A stretch of DNA of 64,000 nt, from assembly GCA_025996865.1 (NCBI GenBank), contig BNTV01000011.1, positions 1-64,000 of the forward strand, in the 5' to 3' direction. Position 1 is the stretch's first letter; every line of letters begins with the position of its first letter. The position numbers and the translations under genes are program-made. The notes under the pieces were generated by a model. The model saw only the letters and a list, made by a program, of their open reading frames with translations, was not told the origin of the DNA and made no database searches. Source of the DNA: Bacteroidia bacterium. Lineage in GTDB: Bacteria; Bacteroidota; Bacteroidia; Bacteroidales; Azobacteroidaceae. This document shows, piece by piece, positions 42,768 to 51,718 of the stretch.

Positions 42768-45407
42768 ATGAAAAATTCAGTAAAGTATTTAGCTGTTCTG
42801 GCAGTTCTAATCATCAATCTATCGGACATACAAGCACAAAACGATTCTTATTTCAAAGGAGGAAATCTGTATATCCTAAATTCCAGTCACCAGGACATTG
42901 CGTGGATGGATGCACCCGACGTATGTATCCGTTTTCGTGATGAACAGGTGATAACGCCTGCTCTGAGGCGATTGGCAAGTAGCAAAGATTTCTGTTTCGA
43001 TGTAGAAGATGCTCTGTCTCTGCGGGAATACCTCGAACGTCACCCCGACCGATACAACGAAATCTTGCAATATACGCGAGAGGGTCGTCTGGGATGGGGC
43101 GCTACCAACAAGCAACCCTACCAGTCAATGTACGATGGCGAGGCGCTGATACGTCAGGTCTATTTCGGCAGAAAATGGCTGAAAAAGACACTTCCCGGAT
43201 GTGATTTTCGCACGGCATGGAATGAAGACGTACCGGGTATGGCGCTTCAATTTCCACAGATACTTGCCAAAGCCGGTATTCCCTATTACCAATTCAGCCG
43301 CCATCAGCCCGGTTTCTACAAGTGGTTCAGCCCAGACGGCAGTTACATATTAGGTTGGACACCGGGACAATACGAGCAATCCGGTCGTCGGATACGGGCC
43401 GCCGCTACGGACGAAGCCCGCACAGACAGTCTTGCTGCTCTTCTCAATCAATGGGCGCCTTATTTTAAACAAAGGAGTATATCTCCCTCTTACGCCTATC
43501 TCTCATCCTACGATTTTTCCACACCGTTGAACTGGGATAAATACTTGACCGACTGGAATGAGAAAGTATCGGGCGCCAACGAAAAAGGATTGCCGCATAT
43601 CCAATATGCAACTTCTACAAGGGCATTGGATGAACTGAGCAAAAACCCGCAAACCAAATTTGACGAATTGCATGGCGAACGTCCCGACGTGTGGCTGTAC
43701 ATCCACGGACCGGCACATCAGCGTGCATTGAAAGCCGGTCGGGATGCAAGCCGCCTGCTGACGGCAGCGGAAAAATTCGCCACTTTTGATGCTTTGTTAA
43801 AAAACAGTTTCAGCGACTATCCCGCCCAATCGCTCTCGGAAGCATGGGAAGCCGCCATTTATCCCGACCACGGATGGGGCGGAAAGAACGGACACATTAC
43901 CGACCGCCTGTTCCGTGAAAAATTTGAATTTGCCGAAGAGCAGGGTAAACAACTGCTGAACGAATCGCTGACCTCTATCGCTCATCAAATCAAGTTCAAA
44001 GCAGCCCTGCGCGCCGTAACCGTTTTCAATCCCCTTTCGTGGGAAAGAACAGACCCTGTGATGTTTACGCTGGATTTGGAAGGTGGGCATCACTCGCATC
44101 TCAAACTGATTGACGGTTCGGGCAAGGAAATTGCCTACCAGTTGACTACGCAGCATCAATACACGGGCAACCGAGATGAAGTGATTTCATTTGTGTTTGT
44201 TGCTGAAAATGTTCCGGCTATGGGTTACAAAAACTATTACATCGTCGAAGGGACATCTCCTGCCGGTAATCTCAATATACCGTCAGCCGTTCCTGCTTAT
44301 GAAAATGCGTATTACAAAGTTATTCTGGGCGATGGAGGTATCGAAAGTTTATACGATAAAGAACTGAAAACAGAGTTTCTCCAGACCAAGAAGTTTTCGG
44401 GTGGCGAACTTTTCACCATGCAGTCCGTAGGCAATGGTGCAGGCGAGTTTACCGATGTACAGCAACCTACCATGGAAGGCTTTGACAAACTGAGCAATTA
44501 CAAACAGCAATGGCAATGTATCGAAACAGGCGCTGTTCGGGATGTTTTCCAAACCATTCAACCCTTGAAGGAAACACAAGCCTGCCTGCGGATTGTCTTC
44601 TATAAAACGGTAAAACGGATTGATGTGGAAGTGGATTTAAACCGCTTCAACGGTGAGAACTGGCGAGAATTTCGACTGGCTTTTCCTGTTAACATGAAAC
44701 AGGCGAAAGTGGCTTATGAAGTGCCGATGGGCGTGGTGGAAGTAGGGAAAGATGAAATTGCAGGCGCTGCAGGCTTTTCCAAACCCGACCAAATTTACAG
44801 CACCCCCTGTAAAGACGTACATCCGAGGGAAGTGCAGGACTGGTTTTCTGCATCGGACGGCAAAACGGGCTTGACCATCAGTTCGGATGTAGCAGTGTTC
44901 GACTGGATTGACCCGACGGACAACCCTGTCGGTTACGCGGTGTTGCAGCCTGTTCTTTTAGCAAGCAGGAAAAGCTGCCACGGGGCAGGAAACTTCTATC
45001 TGCAACCCGGCAATCATTCCTACAGTTTTTCCCTGTTTACCCACAGCGGCAATTGGAAGAACGGTTACAAGCAGGGTACCCAGAGCAAACAACCGTTTCA
45101 GGTGGTAGTCAGCTTGCCGCACCTCTACTCCGGTACACTCCCCGAACAGTACAGTTTTAGTTCGGTAAACGTCAAAGGCGTAGTGGTTAGCACCATAAAA
45201 AAATGCGATGACGACGATTCCGTTGTACTGCGCTGTTATGATATCGAAGGGAAAGATACGGAAGCCTCCTTTCAGATTTTCAAGCCGATACAAGCGGTTA
45301 GCCACACCAACATCATAGAGGAAGAACCAACATCCATCAAATCTTCCGAACAGGGTTTTTCCTATAAAATAGGACATCATGCCATTGAAACATTCAAATT
45401 AAAATAA
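42768..45407 (+). CDS. GH38 alpha-mannosidase, copy 1
   Basis: 879 aa. Signal peptide (YLAVLAVLIINLSDIQAQ). GH38 N-terminal catalytic domain: NSSHQDIAWM with zinc-ligand candidates His41 and Asp43, AWNEDVPGMALQFPQILAKAG, KWFSPDGSYILGW, HGERPDVWLYIHGPAHQRAL and YPDHGWGG with another likely zinc His. Mid and C-terminal beta domains follow (VFNPLSWERTDPVMF, DVQQPTMEGFDKLSNYKQQW). It hydrolyses terminal alpha-mannosides, probably in the periplasm. It is followed after 12 nt by a second copy. Several stretches are nearly identical in DNA to that copy, others strongly diverged. Confidence 0.92.
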   Translation: MKNSVKYLAVLAVLIINLSDIQAQNDSYFKGGNLYILNSSHQDIAWMDAPDVCIRFRDEQVITPALRRLASSKDFCFDVEDALSLREYLERHPDRYNEILQYTREGRLGWGATNKQPYQSMYDGEALIRQVYFGRKWLKKTLPGCDFRTAWNEDVPGMALQFPQILAKAGIPYYQFSRHQPGFYKWFSPDGSYILGWTPGQYEQSGRRIRAAATDEARTDSLAALLNQWAPYFKQRSISPSYAYLSSYDFSTPLNWDKYLTDWNEKVSGANEKGLPHIQYATSTRALDELSKNPQTKFDELHGERPDVWLYIHGPAHQRALKAGRDASRLLTAAEKFATFDALLKNSFSDYPAQSLSEAWEAAIYPDHGWGGKNGHITDRLFREKFEFAEEQGKQLLNESLTSIAHQIKFKAALRAVTVFNPLSWERTDPVMFTLDLEGGHHSHLKLIDGSGKEIAYQLTTQHQYTGNRDEVISFVFVAENVPAMGYKNYYIVEGTSPAGNLNIPSAVPAYENAYYKVILGDGGIESLYDKELKTEFLQTKKFSGGELFTMQSVGNGAGEFTDVQQPTMEGFDKLSNYKQQWQCIETGAVRDVFQTIQPLKETQACLRIVFYKTVKRIDVEVDLNRFNGENWREFRLAFPVNMKQAKVAYEVPMGVVEVGKDEIAGAAGFSKPDQIYSTPCKDVHPREVQDWFSASDGKTGLTISSDVAVFDWIDPTDNPVGYAVLQPVLLASRKSCHGAGNFYLQPGNHSYSFSLFTHSGNWKNGYKQGTQSKQPFQVVVSLPHLYSGTLPEQYSFSSVNVKGVVVSTIKKCDDDDSVVLRCYDIEGKDTEASFQIFKPIQAVSHTNIIEEEPTSIKSSEQGFSYKIGHHAIETFKLK

Positions 45408-45419
45408 CAATTTGTGAAA

Positions 45420-48080
45420 ATGAAAAGAATAGTATTATTTTTAAGTATCATTGCTTGTTCCATCACTATTTCGGCGCAAGAGAAACAAGATAAGTCTTAT
45501 TTCAAGGGTGGCCAAATGTTTATTGTAAACTCAAGCCATCAGGACATCGCATGGATGGACACTCCGGATGAATGTGTCCGTTTTCGCGATGAACAGATGA
45601 TTACACCAGCATTAAAACGCATGGCGGAAAACAAGAATTATTGTTTTTCGGTGGAAGATGCCTTATCGCTGAGGGAATACCTTGAACGCCATCCTGACCG
45701 CTACGGCGATATTCTGAAATACACGTTGGAAGGACGATTGGAGTGGGGCGCCACCAACAAACAGCCCTACCAGTCCATGTATGACGGTGAGGCGCTGGTA
45801 CGTCAGGTTTATTTCGGCAGGAAATACCTGAAAAAGACATTGCCGGGCTGCGACGCTCGCACAGCATATAACGAAGATGTGCCCGGCTTGGCGCTTCAGT
45901 ACCCGCAGATACTGGCCAAAGCCGGTATTCCTTACTACCAGTTCGGTCGTCAGCAACCGGGGCTCTATAAATGGTTCAGCCCTGACGGGAGTTATGTATT
46001 GGGATGGACACAGGGAATTTATGCCGACTTAGCGCGAAAAATCGAGCACGCCAAGACAGATTCCGCCCGTACCGAAGTGCTGATTCAATTTCGTGATAAA
46101 TTTGATGCCTATTACAAGGAAAGGAATATTAAACCTCACCTGCTTGTGCTCTATTCCGATGATTTTTCCAAGCCTTTGAACTGGGATGCCTACATGAAAA
46201 ATTGGAATGACGACGTACAAGGGAAAAATGCAAGAAACCAACCATATATCCGATATGCTACCGCCACAAACGCCATGGACAAAATCTCCGATGACAAAGA
46301 TGCGAAATTTGACGAATTGCATGGTGAACGTCCGGATGTATGGTTATACATTCATGGTCCGGCGCATCAACGTGCCTTGAAAGCAGGGCGTGAAGCAAGC
46401 CGCCTGTTGACGGCAGCGGAAAAATTCGCTACCTTCAATGCGTTGGTAAACAAAAGTTTCAGCAACTATCCTGCCCAATTACTTTCAGATGCTTGGGAAT
46501 CCGCCATTTATCCCGACCACGGCTGGGGTGGCAACCACGGCGAGGTGACCGACCGCCTGTTCCGCGAAAAATTCGAGTATGCAAGGGACAAGGGGAAAGA
46601 GGTTCTTACTGAATCGCTTGCTTCCATCGCCCGTCAAATCAATTTCAAGACAGAAAACCTGCGTGCCGTAACCGTTTTCAATCCCCTGTCGTGGGAAAGA
46701 ACAGACCCTGTGATGTTTACGCTGGATTTGGAAAGTTGGCATCACTCGCATCTCAAACTGATTGACAGTTCGGGCAAGGAAATTGCCTACCAACTGACTA
46801 CGCAGCATCAATACACGGGCAACAGAGATGAAGTGATTTCATTTGTTTTTGTGGCTGAAAACGTTCCGCCCTTGGGCTACAAGACCTATTACCTCGCCGA
46901 AGGGACGCCTCCTGCCGGCAATATCAACATACCGTCAGCCGTTCCTGCTTATGAAAATGCCTATTACAAAATCGTTTTGGGCAACGGTGGCATCACAAGC
47001 CTGTTCGACAAGGAACTGAAAACAGAAATCTTCCAGACACAGAAGTTTTCCGGTGGAGAACTGTTTACCATGCAGTCAAAGGGTAACGGTGCCGGTGAGT
47101 TTACCGACGTGCAGCAGCCCACCATGGAAGGCTTCGACAAGCTGAGCAATTACAAACAGCAATGGCAGTGCATCGAAACGGGCGCGGTGCGCGACGTTTT
47201 CCAAACCATACAACCTTTTAAGGAAACGCAGGCGGTGCTCCGCATTGTAATGTATAAAACCGTCAAACGTATTGATATAGAAACGGATTTAAACCGTTTC
47301 AACGGCGAGAACTGGCGGGAATTTCGCTTGGCTTTCCCTTTGAATATGAAACAGGCGAAAGTAACCTACGAAGTACCGATGGGCGTTTTGGAAGTGGGCA
47401 AAGACGAGATGGCAGGCGCTGCCGGTTATTCCAATGACTATCAGATTTATACAACACCCTGCAAGGATATACATCCGCGCGAAGTGCAGGATTGGTTTTC
47501 CGCATCGGACGGCAAAACGGGCTTAACCATCAGTTCGGATGTGGCAGTGTTCGACTGGATAGACCCGACGGATAAGCCCGTAGATTACGCGGTGTTGCAG
47601 CCTGTTCTTTTAGCGAGCAGGAAAAGTTGCCATTGGGCAGGAAACTATTACCTGCAACCGGGCGACCATACCTACAGTTTTTCGCTCTACACGCACAAAG
47701 GCGACTGGAAGAATGGGTATCAATCCGGTACGCAAAGCAAACAACCGCTCAGGGCAATCGTCAGTGAGCCGCGAAAATATTCCGGTTCGTTGCCGGAAAC
47801 GTATAGTTTTAGCTCGATAAACGGAAAAGGTGTGGTAGTTAGCACCATAAAAAAATGCGATGACGACGATTCCGTTGTACTGCGTTGTTACGACATCGAA
47901 GGGAAAGATACGGAAGCGGTTTTCAACTTTGCATCTCCTGTTCAATCCGCAAGTCACACCAACATTATTGAAGAGGAACCTACAGTCCTGAAAGCATCAG
48001 GGACCGGTTTTTCTTACAAAGTAGGTCATCATGCCATTGAGACGTTTAAATTAAAATTTGAAATGCACCCAACAAATTAA
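45420..48080 (+). CDS. GH38 alpha-mannosidase, copy 2
   Basis: 886 aa from ATG 45420 (GTG 45414 is in frame). Signal peptide LFLSIIACSITISAQ. Same architecture and motifs as its neighbour: NSSHQDIAWMDTPDECVRF, AYNEDVPGLALQYPQILAKAG, HGERPDVWLYIHGPAHQRAL, YPDHGWGGNHG and the shared C-terminal segments. The catalytic and zinc residues are conserved, so both copies are probably active. Residue differences cluster around 205-260 (GIYADLARKIEHAKT and VLYSDDFSKPLNW), near the entrance expected for substrate, so the two may prefer different linkages. Last enzyme of the susCD unit. Confidence 0.92.
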   Translation: MKRIVLFLSIIACSITISAQEKQDKSYFKGGQMFIVNSSHQDIAWMDTPDECVRFRDEQMITPALKRMAENKNYCFSVEDALSLREYLERHPDRYGDILKYTLEGRLEWGATNKQPYQSMYDGEALVRQVYFGRKYLKKTLPGCDARTAYNEDVPGLALQYPQILAKAGIPYYQFGRQQPGLYKWFSPDGSYVLGWTQGIYADLARKIEHAKTDSARTEVLIQFRDKFDAYYKERNIKPHLLVLYSDDFSKPLNWDAYMKNWNDDVQGKNARNQPYIRYATATNAMDKISDDKDAKFDELHGERPDVWLYIHGPAHQRALKAGREASRLLTAAEKFATFNALVNKSFSNYPAQLLSDAWESAIYPDHGWGGNHGEVTDRLFREKFEYARDKGKEVLTESLASIARQINFKTENLRAVTVFNPLSWERTDPVMFTLDLESWHHSHLKLIDSSGKEIAYQLTTQHQYTGNRDEVISFVFVAENVPPLGYKTYYLAEGTPPAGNINIPSAVPAYENAYYKIVLGNGGITSLFDKELKTEIFQTQKFSGGELFTMQSKGNGAGEFTDVQQPTMEGFDKLSNYKQQWQCIETGAVRDVFQTIQPFKETQAVLRIVMYKTVKRIDIETDLNRFNGENWREFRLAFPLNMKQAKVTYEVPMGVLEVGKDEMAGAAGYSNDYQIYTTPCKDIHPREVQDWFSASDGKTGLTISSDVAVFDWIDPTDKPVDYAVLQPVLLASRKSCHWAGNYYLQPGDHTYSFSLYTHKGDWKNGYQSGTQSKQPLRAIVSEPRKYSGSLPETYSFSSINGKGVVVSTIKKCDDDDSVVLRCYDIEGKDTEAVFNFASPVQSASHTNIIEEEPTVLKASGTGFSYKVGHHAIETFKLKFEMHPTN

Positions 48081-48160
48081 TCGCATGGGGAATAGCATTT
48101 CCATTTCGGAAACTTATTCCAAACGTTCTTTGACATATTTGTTTACACGCTTAAATTAAT

Positions 48161-48203
48161 TGAGAATTGAGAATTGAGAATTAATCTCAATTTTCAATTC
48201 TCA
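48161..48203. repeat. Inverted repeat after the mannosidase genes
   Basis: TGAGAATTGAGAATTGAGA (48161-48179) and its complement with one mismatch (48185-48203), 5-nt loop. Could act as a terminator-like hairpin. The rest of the 258-nt gap shows only a promoter. Confidence 0.7.
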
Positions 48204-48242
48204 TTGACTTTTCTTTCTAATGAACAAATTGCTCAACGCTTA

Positions 48243-48274
48243 TTGGGTAAATTCGTTTAATGTGGTTATCTTTG
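48243..48274 (+). promoter_or_regulatory. Possible promoter of the 87-aa gene
   Basis: TTG 48243-48245, 21 nt, TATCTTTG 48267-48274. Confidence 0.4.
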
Positions 48275-48338
48275 TGGTATTATTTGCGAAAGTAAAAAAA
48301 TATTGTTAAATTCGCATAATATTTAATACCAATAGATT

Positions 48339-48602
48339 ATGGGACAATTAGTAAATATCAACGAAATTGAGCGACTTTATCCAGATGAGTGGATTTTGTT
48401 GGGCAATCCTGAAATTGACAAAATCAATCAGAAGTTTCTTGGCGGAGAAGTAGTTTATCATAGTCGCGATAAGAAAGAGGTGTGTTATCTTGGCAAACCC
48501 TTAATTGCCAACTATAAAAAAACGGCATTATTTTTTAATCGGGTAACACCGTTAAGAAACAGAAGCCTTATTGTAAGCCTTTTTCATCCTGTTGTGTTAT
48601 GA
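48339..48602 (+). CDS. Small conserved-type hypothetical protein
   Basis: 87 aa. MGQLVNINEIERLYPDEWIL, then NPEIDKINQKFLGGEVVYHS. No signal peptide or membrane segment. It resembles small proteins that precede retropepsin-like protease genes in bacterial and cyanobacterial genomes. The stop overlaps the start of such a gene remnant by 4 nt (ATGA), as in an intact two-gene unit. Function unknown. Confidence 0.65.
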   Translation: MGQLVNINEIERLYPDEWILLGNPEIDKINQKFLGGEVVYHSRDKKEVCYLGKPLIANYKKTALFFNRVTPLRNRSLIVSLFHPVVL

Positions 48603-48768
48603 CCTATTCTTTCGACAGAGAAGCCGTCAGCGGGGTAATTATTGTAACCGTTGAACTTGAGGACAAGCATAATCTGAAAATGCTGTTAGATACCTTGGTT
48701 TAGATTTCTTTGAGAATACTGTACTTTGTATTAATTTGAAAGAAAATACAATTACCATCAGCGAATAA
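48599..48768 (+). pseudogene. Retropepsin-like aspartic protease with internal deletion
   Basis: Frame 1 from ATG 48599 reads SFDREAVSGVIIVTVELEDK then LLDT and stops at 48701. After LLDT a +1 frame reads GLDFFENTVLCINLKENTIT and ends at 48768. Intact relatives have about 80-90 residues between the LLDTG active site and the GLDFF motif. A deletion has joined the two motifs at a shared GATACC/TTGG point and removed the flap and second half. Confidence 0.65.
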
Positions 48769-48870
48769 TAAATTTTGTTCATAAATTTAAAAAGCGTGTA
48801 AACAAATAGTCAGTTTACGCGCTTTTGCGTTTATAAAAGTATAAGATTTGAAAACAAAAAATAATAACCA

Positions 48871-50016
48871 ATGAAATCTCAAATCAAATTATCGTATTTA
48901 TTTCCCATCCTGTTCGGTTTCTTTATCATGGGCTTTGTGGATGTGGTAAACATTTCGGTCAGTTATGTAAAGCAGGATTTCGGGCTGAGTGACAAACTCG
49001 CTAATCTTTTGCCTATGATGGTCTTTCTGTGGTTTGCCGTGTTTTCACTGCCCACAGGTATCCTTATGGGAAAAATCGGACGGAAGAAAACCGTGCTGCT
49101 GAGCGCTGTGGTCACCATTGCGGCAATGATGATACCCTTGATAGAATACAGTTTTCCCTTTGTTCTGCTGGCATTTGCCTTGCTGGGTATCGGAAATACG
49201 ATTTTGCAGGTTTCGCTCAATCCCTTGATTACGAATGTAGTTCCCGAAAACAGAATAACCGGCACACTCACGTTGGGGCAGTTTATCAAAGCCGTTTCGT
49301 CTTTTCTGGGACCGGTGATTATTGGCGTTGTTGCCTCTGCTTTCGGCAATTGGAAGCTGATTTTTCCCATCTATGCAGCCGCCACTTTGTTGTCGTTCGT
49401 CTGGCTGCTTGCCGTATCGGTTGAGGAATCTCCGGTTATCGGCGGCAATGCCTCCGGAAAGATTTTTGCTTTGTTGAAAAACAAATCGATACTGGTCTTT
49501 TTCTCTGTCATTGTGTTGATTGTGGGTTTTGAAATCGGACTGATGACTGCCACACCCAAATACCTGCTCGAACGCTGCGCCATGCCGTTGGAACAAAGCG
49601 GATTGGCTAACAGTCTCTATTACGTTGCCCGTACCGCAGGAACATTTCTCGGCGCATTTCTGTTGGTAAAGATTGCGCCCCGCAAATTCCTTATCACTAC
49701 TATGCTCGCGGCTGTAGTTTCCTTCATCCTCTTGATGTTGACAAGCAATGTCTGGGTAATTATGGTAAGCCTCGCCTTGTTGGGTTTGACTTGCGCCAAT
49801 GTTTTCGCCATCGCTTTTTCAGGCGCCTTGAAAGTGGATGCCTCCAAGACCAACGAGATATCGGCGCTGATGATTACGGGAGTAGCCGGAGGCGCTTTGT
49901 TGCCACCGGTGATGGGATTTGTTGCCGATGCTACCAATCAGTTGATTAGTTTGTCAGTGTTATTGGTTGCGTTGGTTTATATCTTGCTGGCGGCTGTGTC
50001 TGTAATGAAAAAATAA
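48871..50016 (+). CDS. MFS sugar transporter (FHS-like)
   Basis: 381 aa with about 12 membrane helices. MFS signature between helices 2 and 3 (GILMGKIGRKKTVLLSAVV), LLGIGNTILQVSLNPLIT in helix 4, typical of the fucose/glucose-galactose:H+ symporter branch, and LMITGVAGGALLPPVMGFV near the end. It likely imports the monosaccharide released by the mannosidases across the inner membrane. It lies in the same orientation as the cupin and methyltransferase-like genes that follow with 24-nt and 11-nt gaps. Confidence 0.88.
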   Translation: MKSQIKLSYLFPILFGFFIMGFVDVVNISVSYVKQDFGLSDKLANLLPMMVFLWFAVFSLPTGILMGKIGRKKTVLLSAVVTIAAMMIPLIEYSFPFVLLAFALLGIGNTILQVSLNPLITNVVPENRITGTLTLGQFIKAVSSFLGPVIIGVVASAFGNWKLIFPIYAAATLLSFVWLLAVSVEESPVIGGNASGKIFALLKNKSILVFFSVIVLIVGFEIGLMTATPKYLLERCAMPLEQSGLANSLYYVARTAGTFLGAFLLVKIAPRKFLITTMLAAVVSFILLMLTSNVWVIMVSLALLGLTCANVFAIAFSGALKVDASKTNEISALMITGVAGGALLPPVMGFVADATNQLISLSVLLVALVYILLAAVSVMKK

Positions 50017-50040
50017 AGAAAATTTTTAATATAAAAAAGT

Positions 50041-50463
50041 ATGAAACAATTAATTGAAGAGTATGCATATTCGGAACAAGGGTATAAACCCTGTCTGATT
50101 ACCCCGCGTTGGCAGGCTGCCATCTTGAATTATGCGGAATCGCAGGATTTCAAATCTATTGATAAAATAGAAAAACACACGCAAACAGATGAAGTATTTG
50201 TGCTGTTGGAAGGATTTGCCGTATTGATAGCTGCAGAACAAACGGATAACGCCCTTCGCTTTGAAACGATTCCGTTACAAAAAGGAATTATTTACAATGT
50301 TCCGGCGGATGTTTGGCACAACATTGCAATGGACGAAGCGGCGCGAATCATTATTTTTGAAGATGCAAACACCCACCTGAATGATGTTACATACAATCCA
50401 TTGAACGAAGAACAGCAAAAAAAATTAGAGATGAGCCTGAAACAAATTATTAAAAACGAATAA
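50041..50463 (+). CDS. Cupin-fold protein
   Basis: 140 aa single cupin. Metal-site pattern: EKHTQTDEVFVLLEGFAVLI and the second motif IIYNVPADVWHNIAMDE. The His of the first motif and the late His are in place, with Glu between. Similar small cupins act as sugar isomerases or binding proteins. In this locus a role with mannose or a derivative is plausible but unproven. Between the MFS and methyltransferase-like genes. Confidence 0.8.
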   Translation: MKQLIEEYAYSEQGYKPCLITPRWQAAILNYAESQDFKSIDKIEKHTQTDEVFVLLEGFAVLIAAEQTDNALRFETIPLQKGIIYNVPADVWHNIAMDEAARIIIFEDANTHLNDVTYNPLNEEQQKKLEMSLKQIIKNE

Positions 50464-50474
50464 AAAGAAATAAT

Positions 50475-51530
50475 ATGACTTCATTAGAAAGATGTCTTGC
50501 TGTACTGAACGGCGAAAAGTTTGATACACTACCTGTTGTTCCGCAATGTTTTATGCTCGCCATTGAAACGGCGGGATTCAGGATTGGCGACATCAATCAC
50601 AACGGTAAAAAGATGGCGCAAGCGCATCAGATTTCACAAGAAAAATACGGTTATGACGGTTGCATCATCGACTTCGACGATGCATCCATAGCGGAAGCCA
50701 TCGGCGCTAAAGTGATTTTCAGGGATGATGATCCGGCTGTTGTCAACGAGGAATATCCGGTACTCAAGGATTTGCGGGATGTATATGATTTAGAAGTGCC
50801 CGACCCGCTTAAAGCCGGTCGCTTGTGCGAGTGGTTGGAAGCAACACGCACTTTGGTGGATGCCATTGGCGACCATGTGTTCGTCATGGGACGTGCCGAC
50901 CAGGGACCTTTCAGCATAGCCTGTCTGCTTCGCGGCACCCAGCAGTTCATGATGGATTTGCTTACAGAAGACCCCAAAGTGATAGCCGATGTGCTGGAAT
51001 ACTGTCGAAAAGTATGCGTCGTTTTTGCCAAAGCGCAGAAAGATGCAGGAGCGCACGCTACTTCCATTGGCGATGCTCTGGCAGGACCCAATCTGATTGA
51101 CCCATATTTATACCGCGCTTTTGCACTGGAACCGGAAAAGCAATTGACACAGGAGGTGCAGGATTACGGCATTCCGTTTTCCATCCATATTTGTGGAAGA
51201 ACCAACGATATTATTGCAGATATGGGGAGTACGGGCGCAAAAATTCTCGAAGTGGACTGGCAATTGGATATGCGTCGAGCACGCGAATCCGTTCCCTTGT
51301 CCACCGTGTTGATGGGGAATGTAAATCCCAGTTTCCCGCTGGTATTAGGAACGCCGGATGATGTGGACAAAGCGGTGAAAGAGGTCATAGAGCAAACGAA
51401 AGGTCAAAGTCTTTTTATCAGTTCCGGTTGCGCGATGGGACGGAATACGCCACCCGAAAATTTCCGCGCACTAATTTCTGCCGCCCGAAAATACGGAACT
51501 TATGAAGAAGTAATGAAGTTAAATCAATAA
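50475..51530 (+). CDS. Uroporphyrinogen decarboxylase-family protein (MtaA/CmuA-like)
   Basis: 351 aa. URO-D fold: RADQGPFSIACLLRGTQQFM, IHICGRTNDIIADMGSTGA, LMGNVNPSFPLVLGTPDDV and SSGCAMGRNTPPENFRALI. The IHICG and SSGC cysteines fit the His-x-Cys ... Cys zinc site of corrinoid methyltransferases (MtaA, MtbA, CmuA) rather than true HemE, which lacks it. Such enzymes move methyl groups to or from a corrinoid protein. A 28-codon ORF after it resembles the tail of a corrinoid protein. Its presence at the end of a mannosidase locus is unusual. Confidence 0.8.
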   Translation: MTSLERCLAVLNGEKFDTLPVVPQCFMLAIETAGFRIGDINHNGKKMAQAHQISQEKYGYDGCIIDFDDASIAEAIGAKVIFRDDDPAVVNEEYPVLKDLRDVYDLEVPDPLKAGRLCEWLEATRTLVDAIGDHVFVMGRADQGPFSIACLLRGTQQFMMDLLTEDPKVIADVLEYCRKVCVVFAKAQKDAGAHATSIGDALAGPNLIDPYLYRAFALEPEKQLTQEVQDYGIPFSIHICGRTNDIIADMGSTGAKILEVDWQLDMRRARESVPLSTVLMGNVNPSFPLVLGTPDDVDKAVKEVIEQTKGQSLFISSGCAMGRNTPPENFRALISAARKYGTYEEVMKLNQ

Positions 51531-51534
51531 ACTA

Positions 51535-51621
51535 ATGAATTTTGCCAAACAAATCAACGCAGACGTTTACACGAAAGACCCGCAGGGTTTGGTTGGCTGG
51601 TTGGATAAATTAATTGCATGA
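51535..51621 (+). pseudogene. 28-codon remnant, possibly corrinoid-protein tail
   Basis: MNFAKQINADVYTKDPQG then LVGWLDKLIA and stop. It resembles the last helix of corrinoid-binding methyltransferase partners (IGAD.Y..DA...V..A pattern). It starts 4 nt after the methyltransferase-like gene. Too short for a firm call. Confidence 0.3.
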
Positions 51622-51692
51622 TTCCAATGATGAGTACAGTTACTCAATTCCTGCTTTTCTGTCATTTTCTTTTAACTTACGACTTTTTTTTG

Positions 51693-51700
51693 TACTTTTG
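51693..51700 (+). promoter_or_regulatory. Possible -7 element of hisIE
   Basis: TACTTTTG 19 nt before the ATG at 51719; the -33 position holds TTTAAC, not TTG. Confidence 0.35.
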
Positions 51701-51718
51701 CAAAGAAATTTTAAAAAT

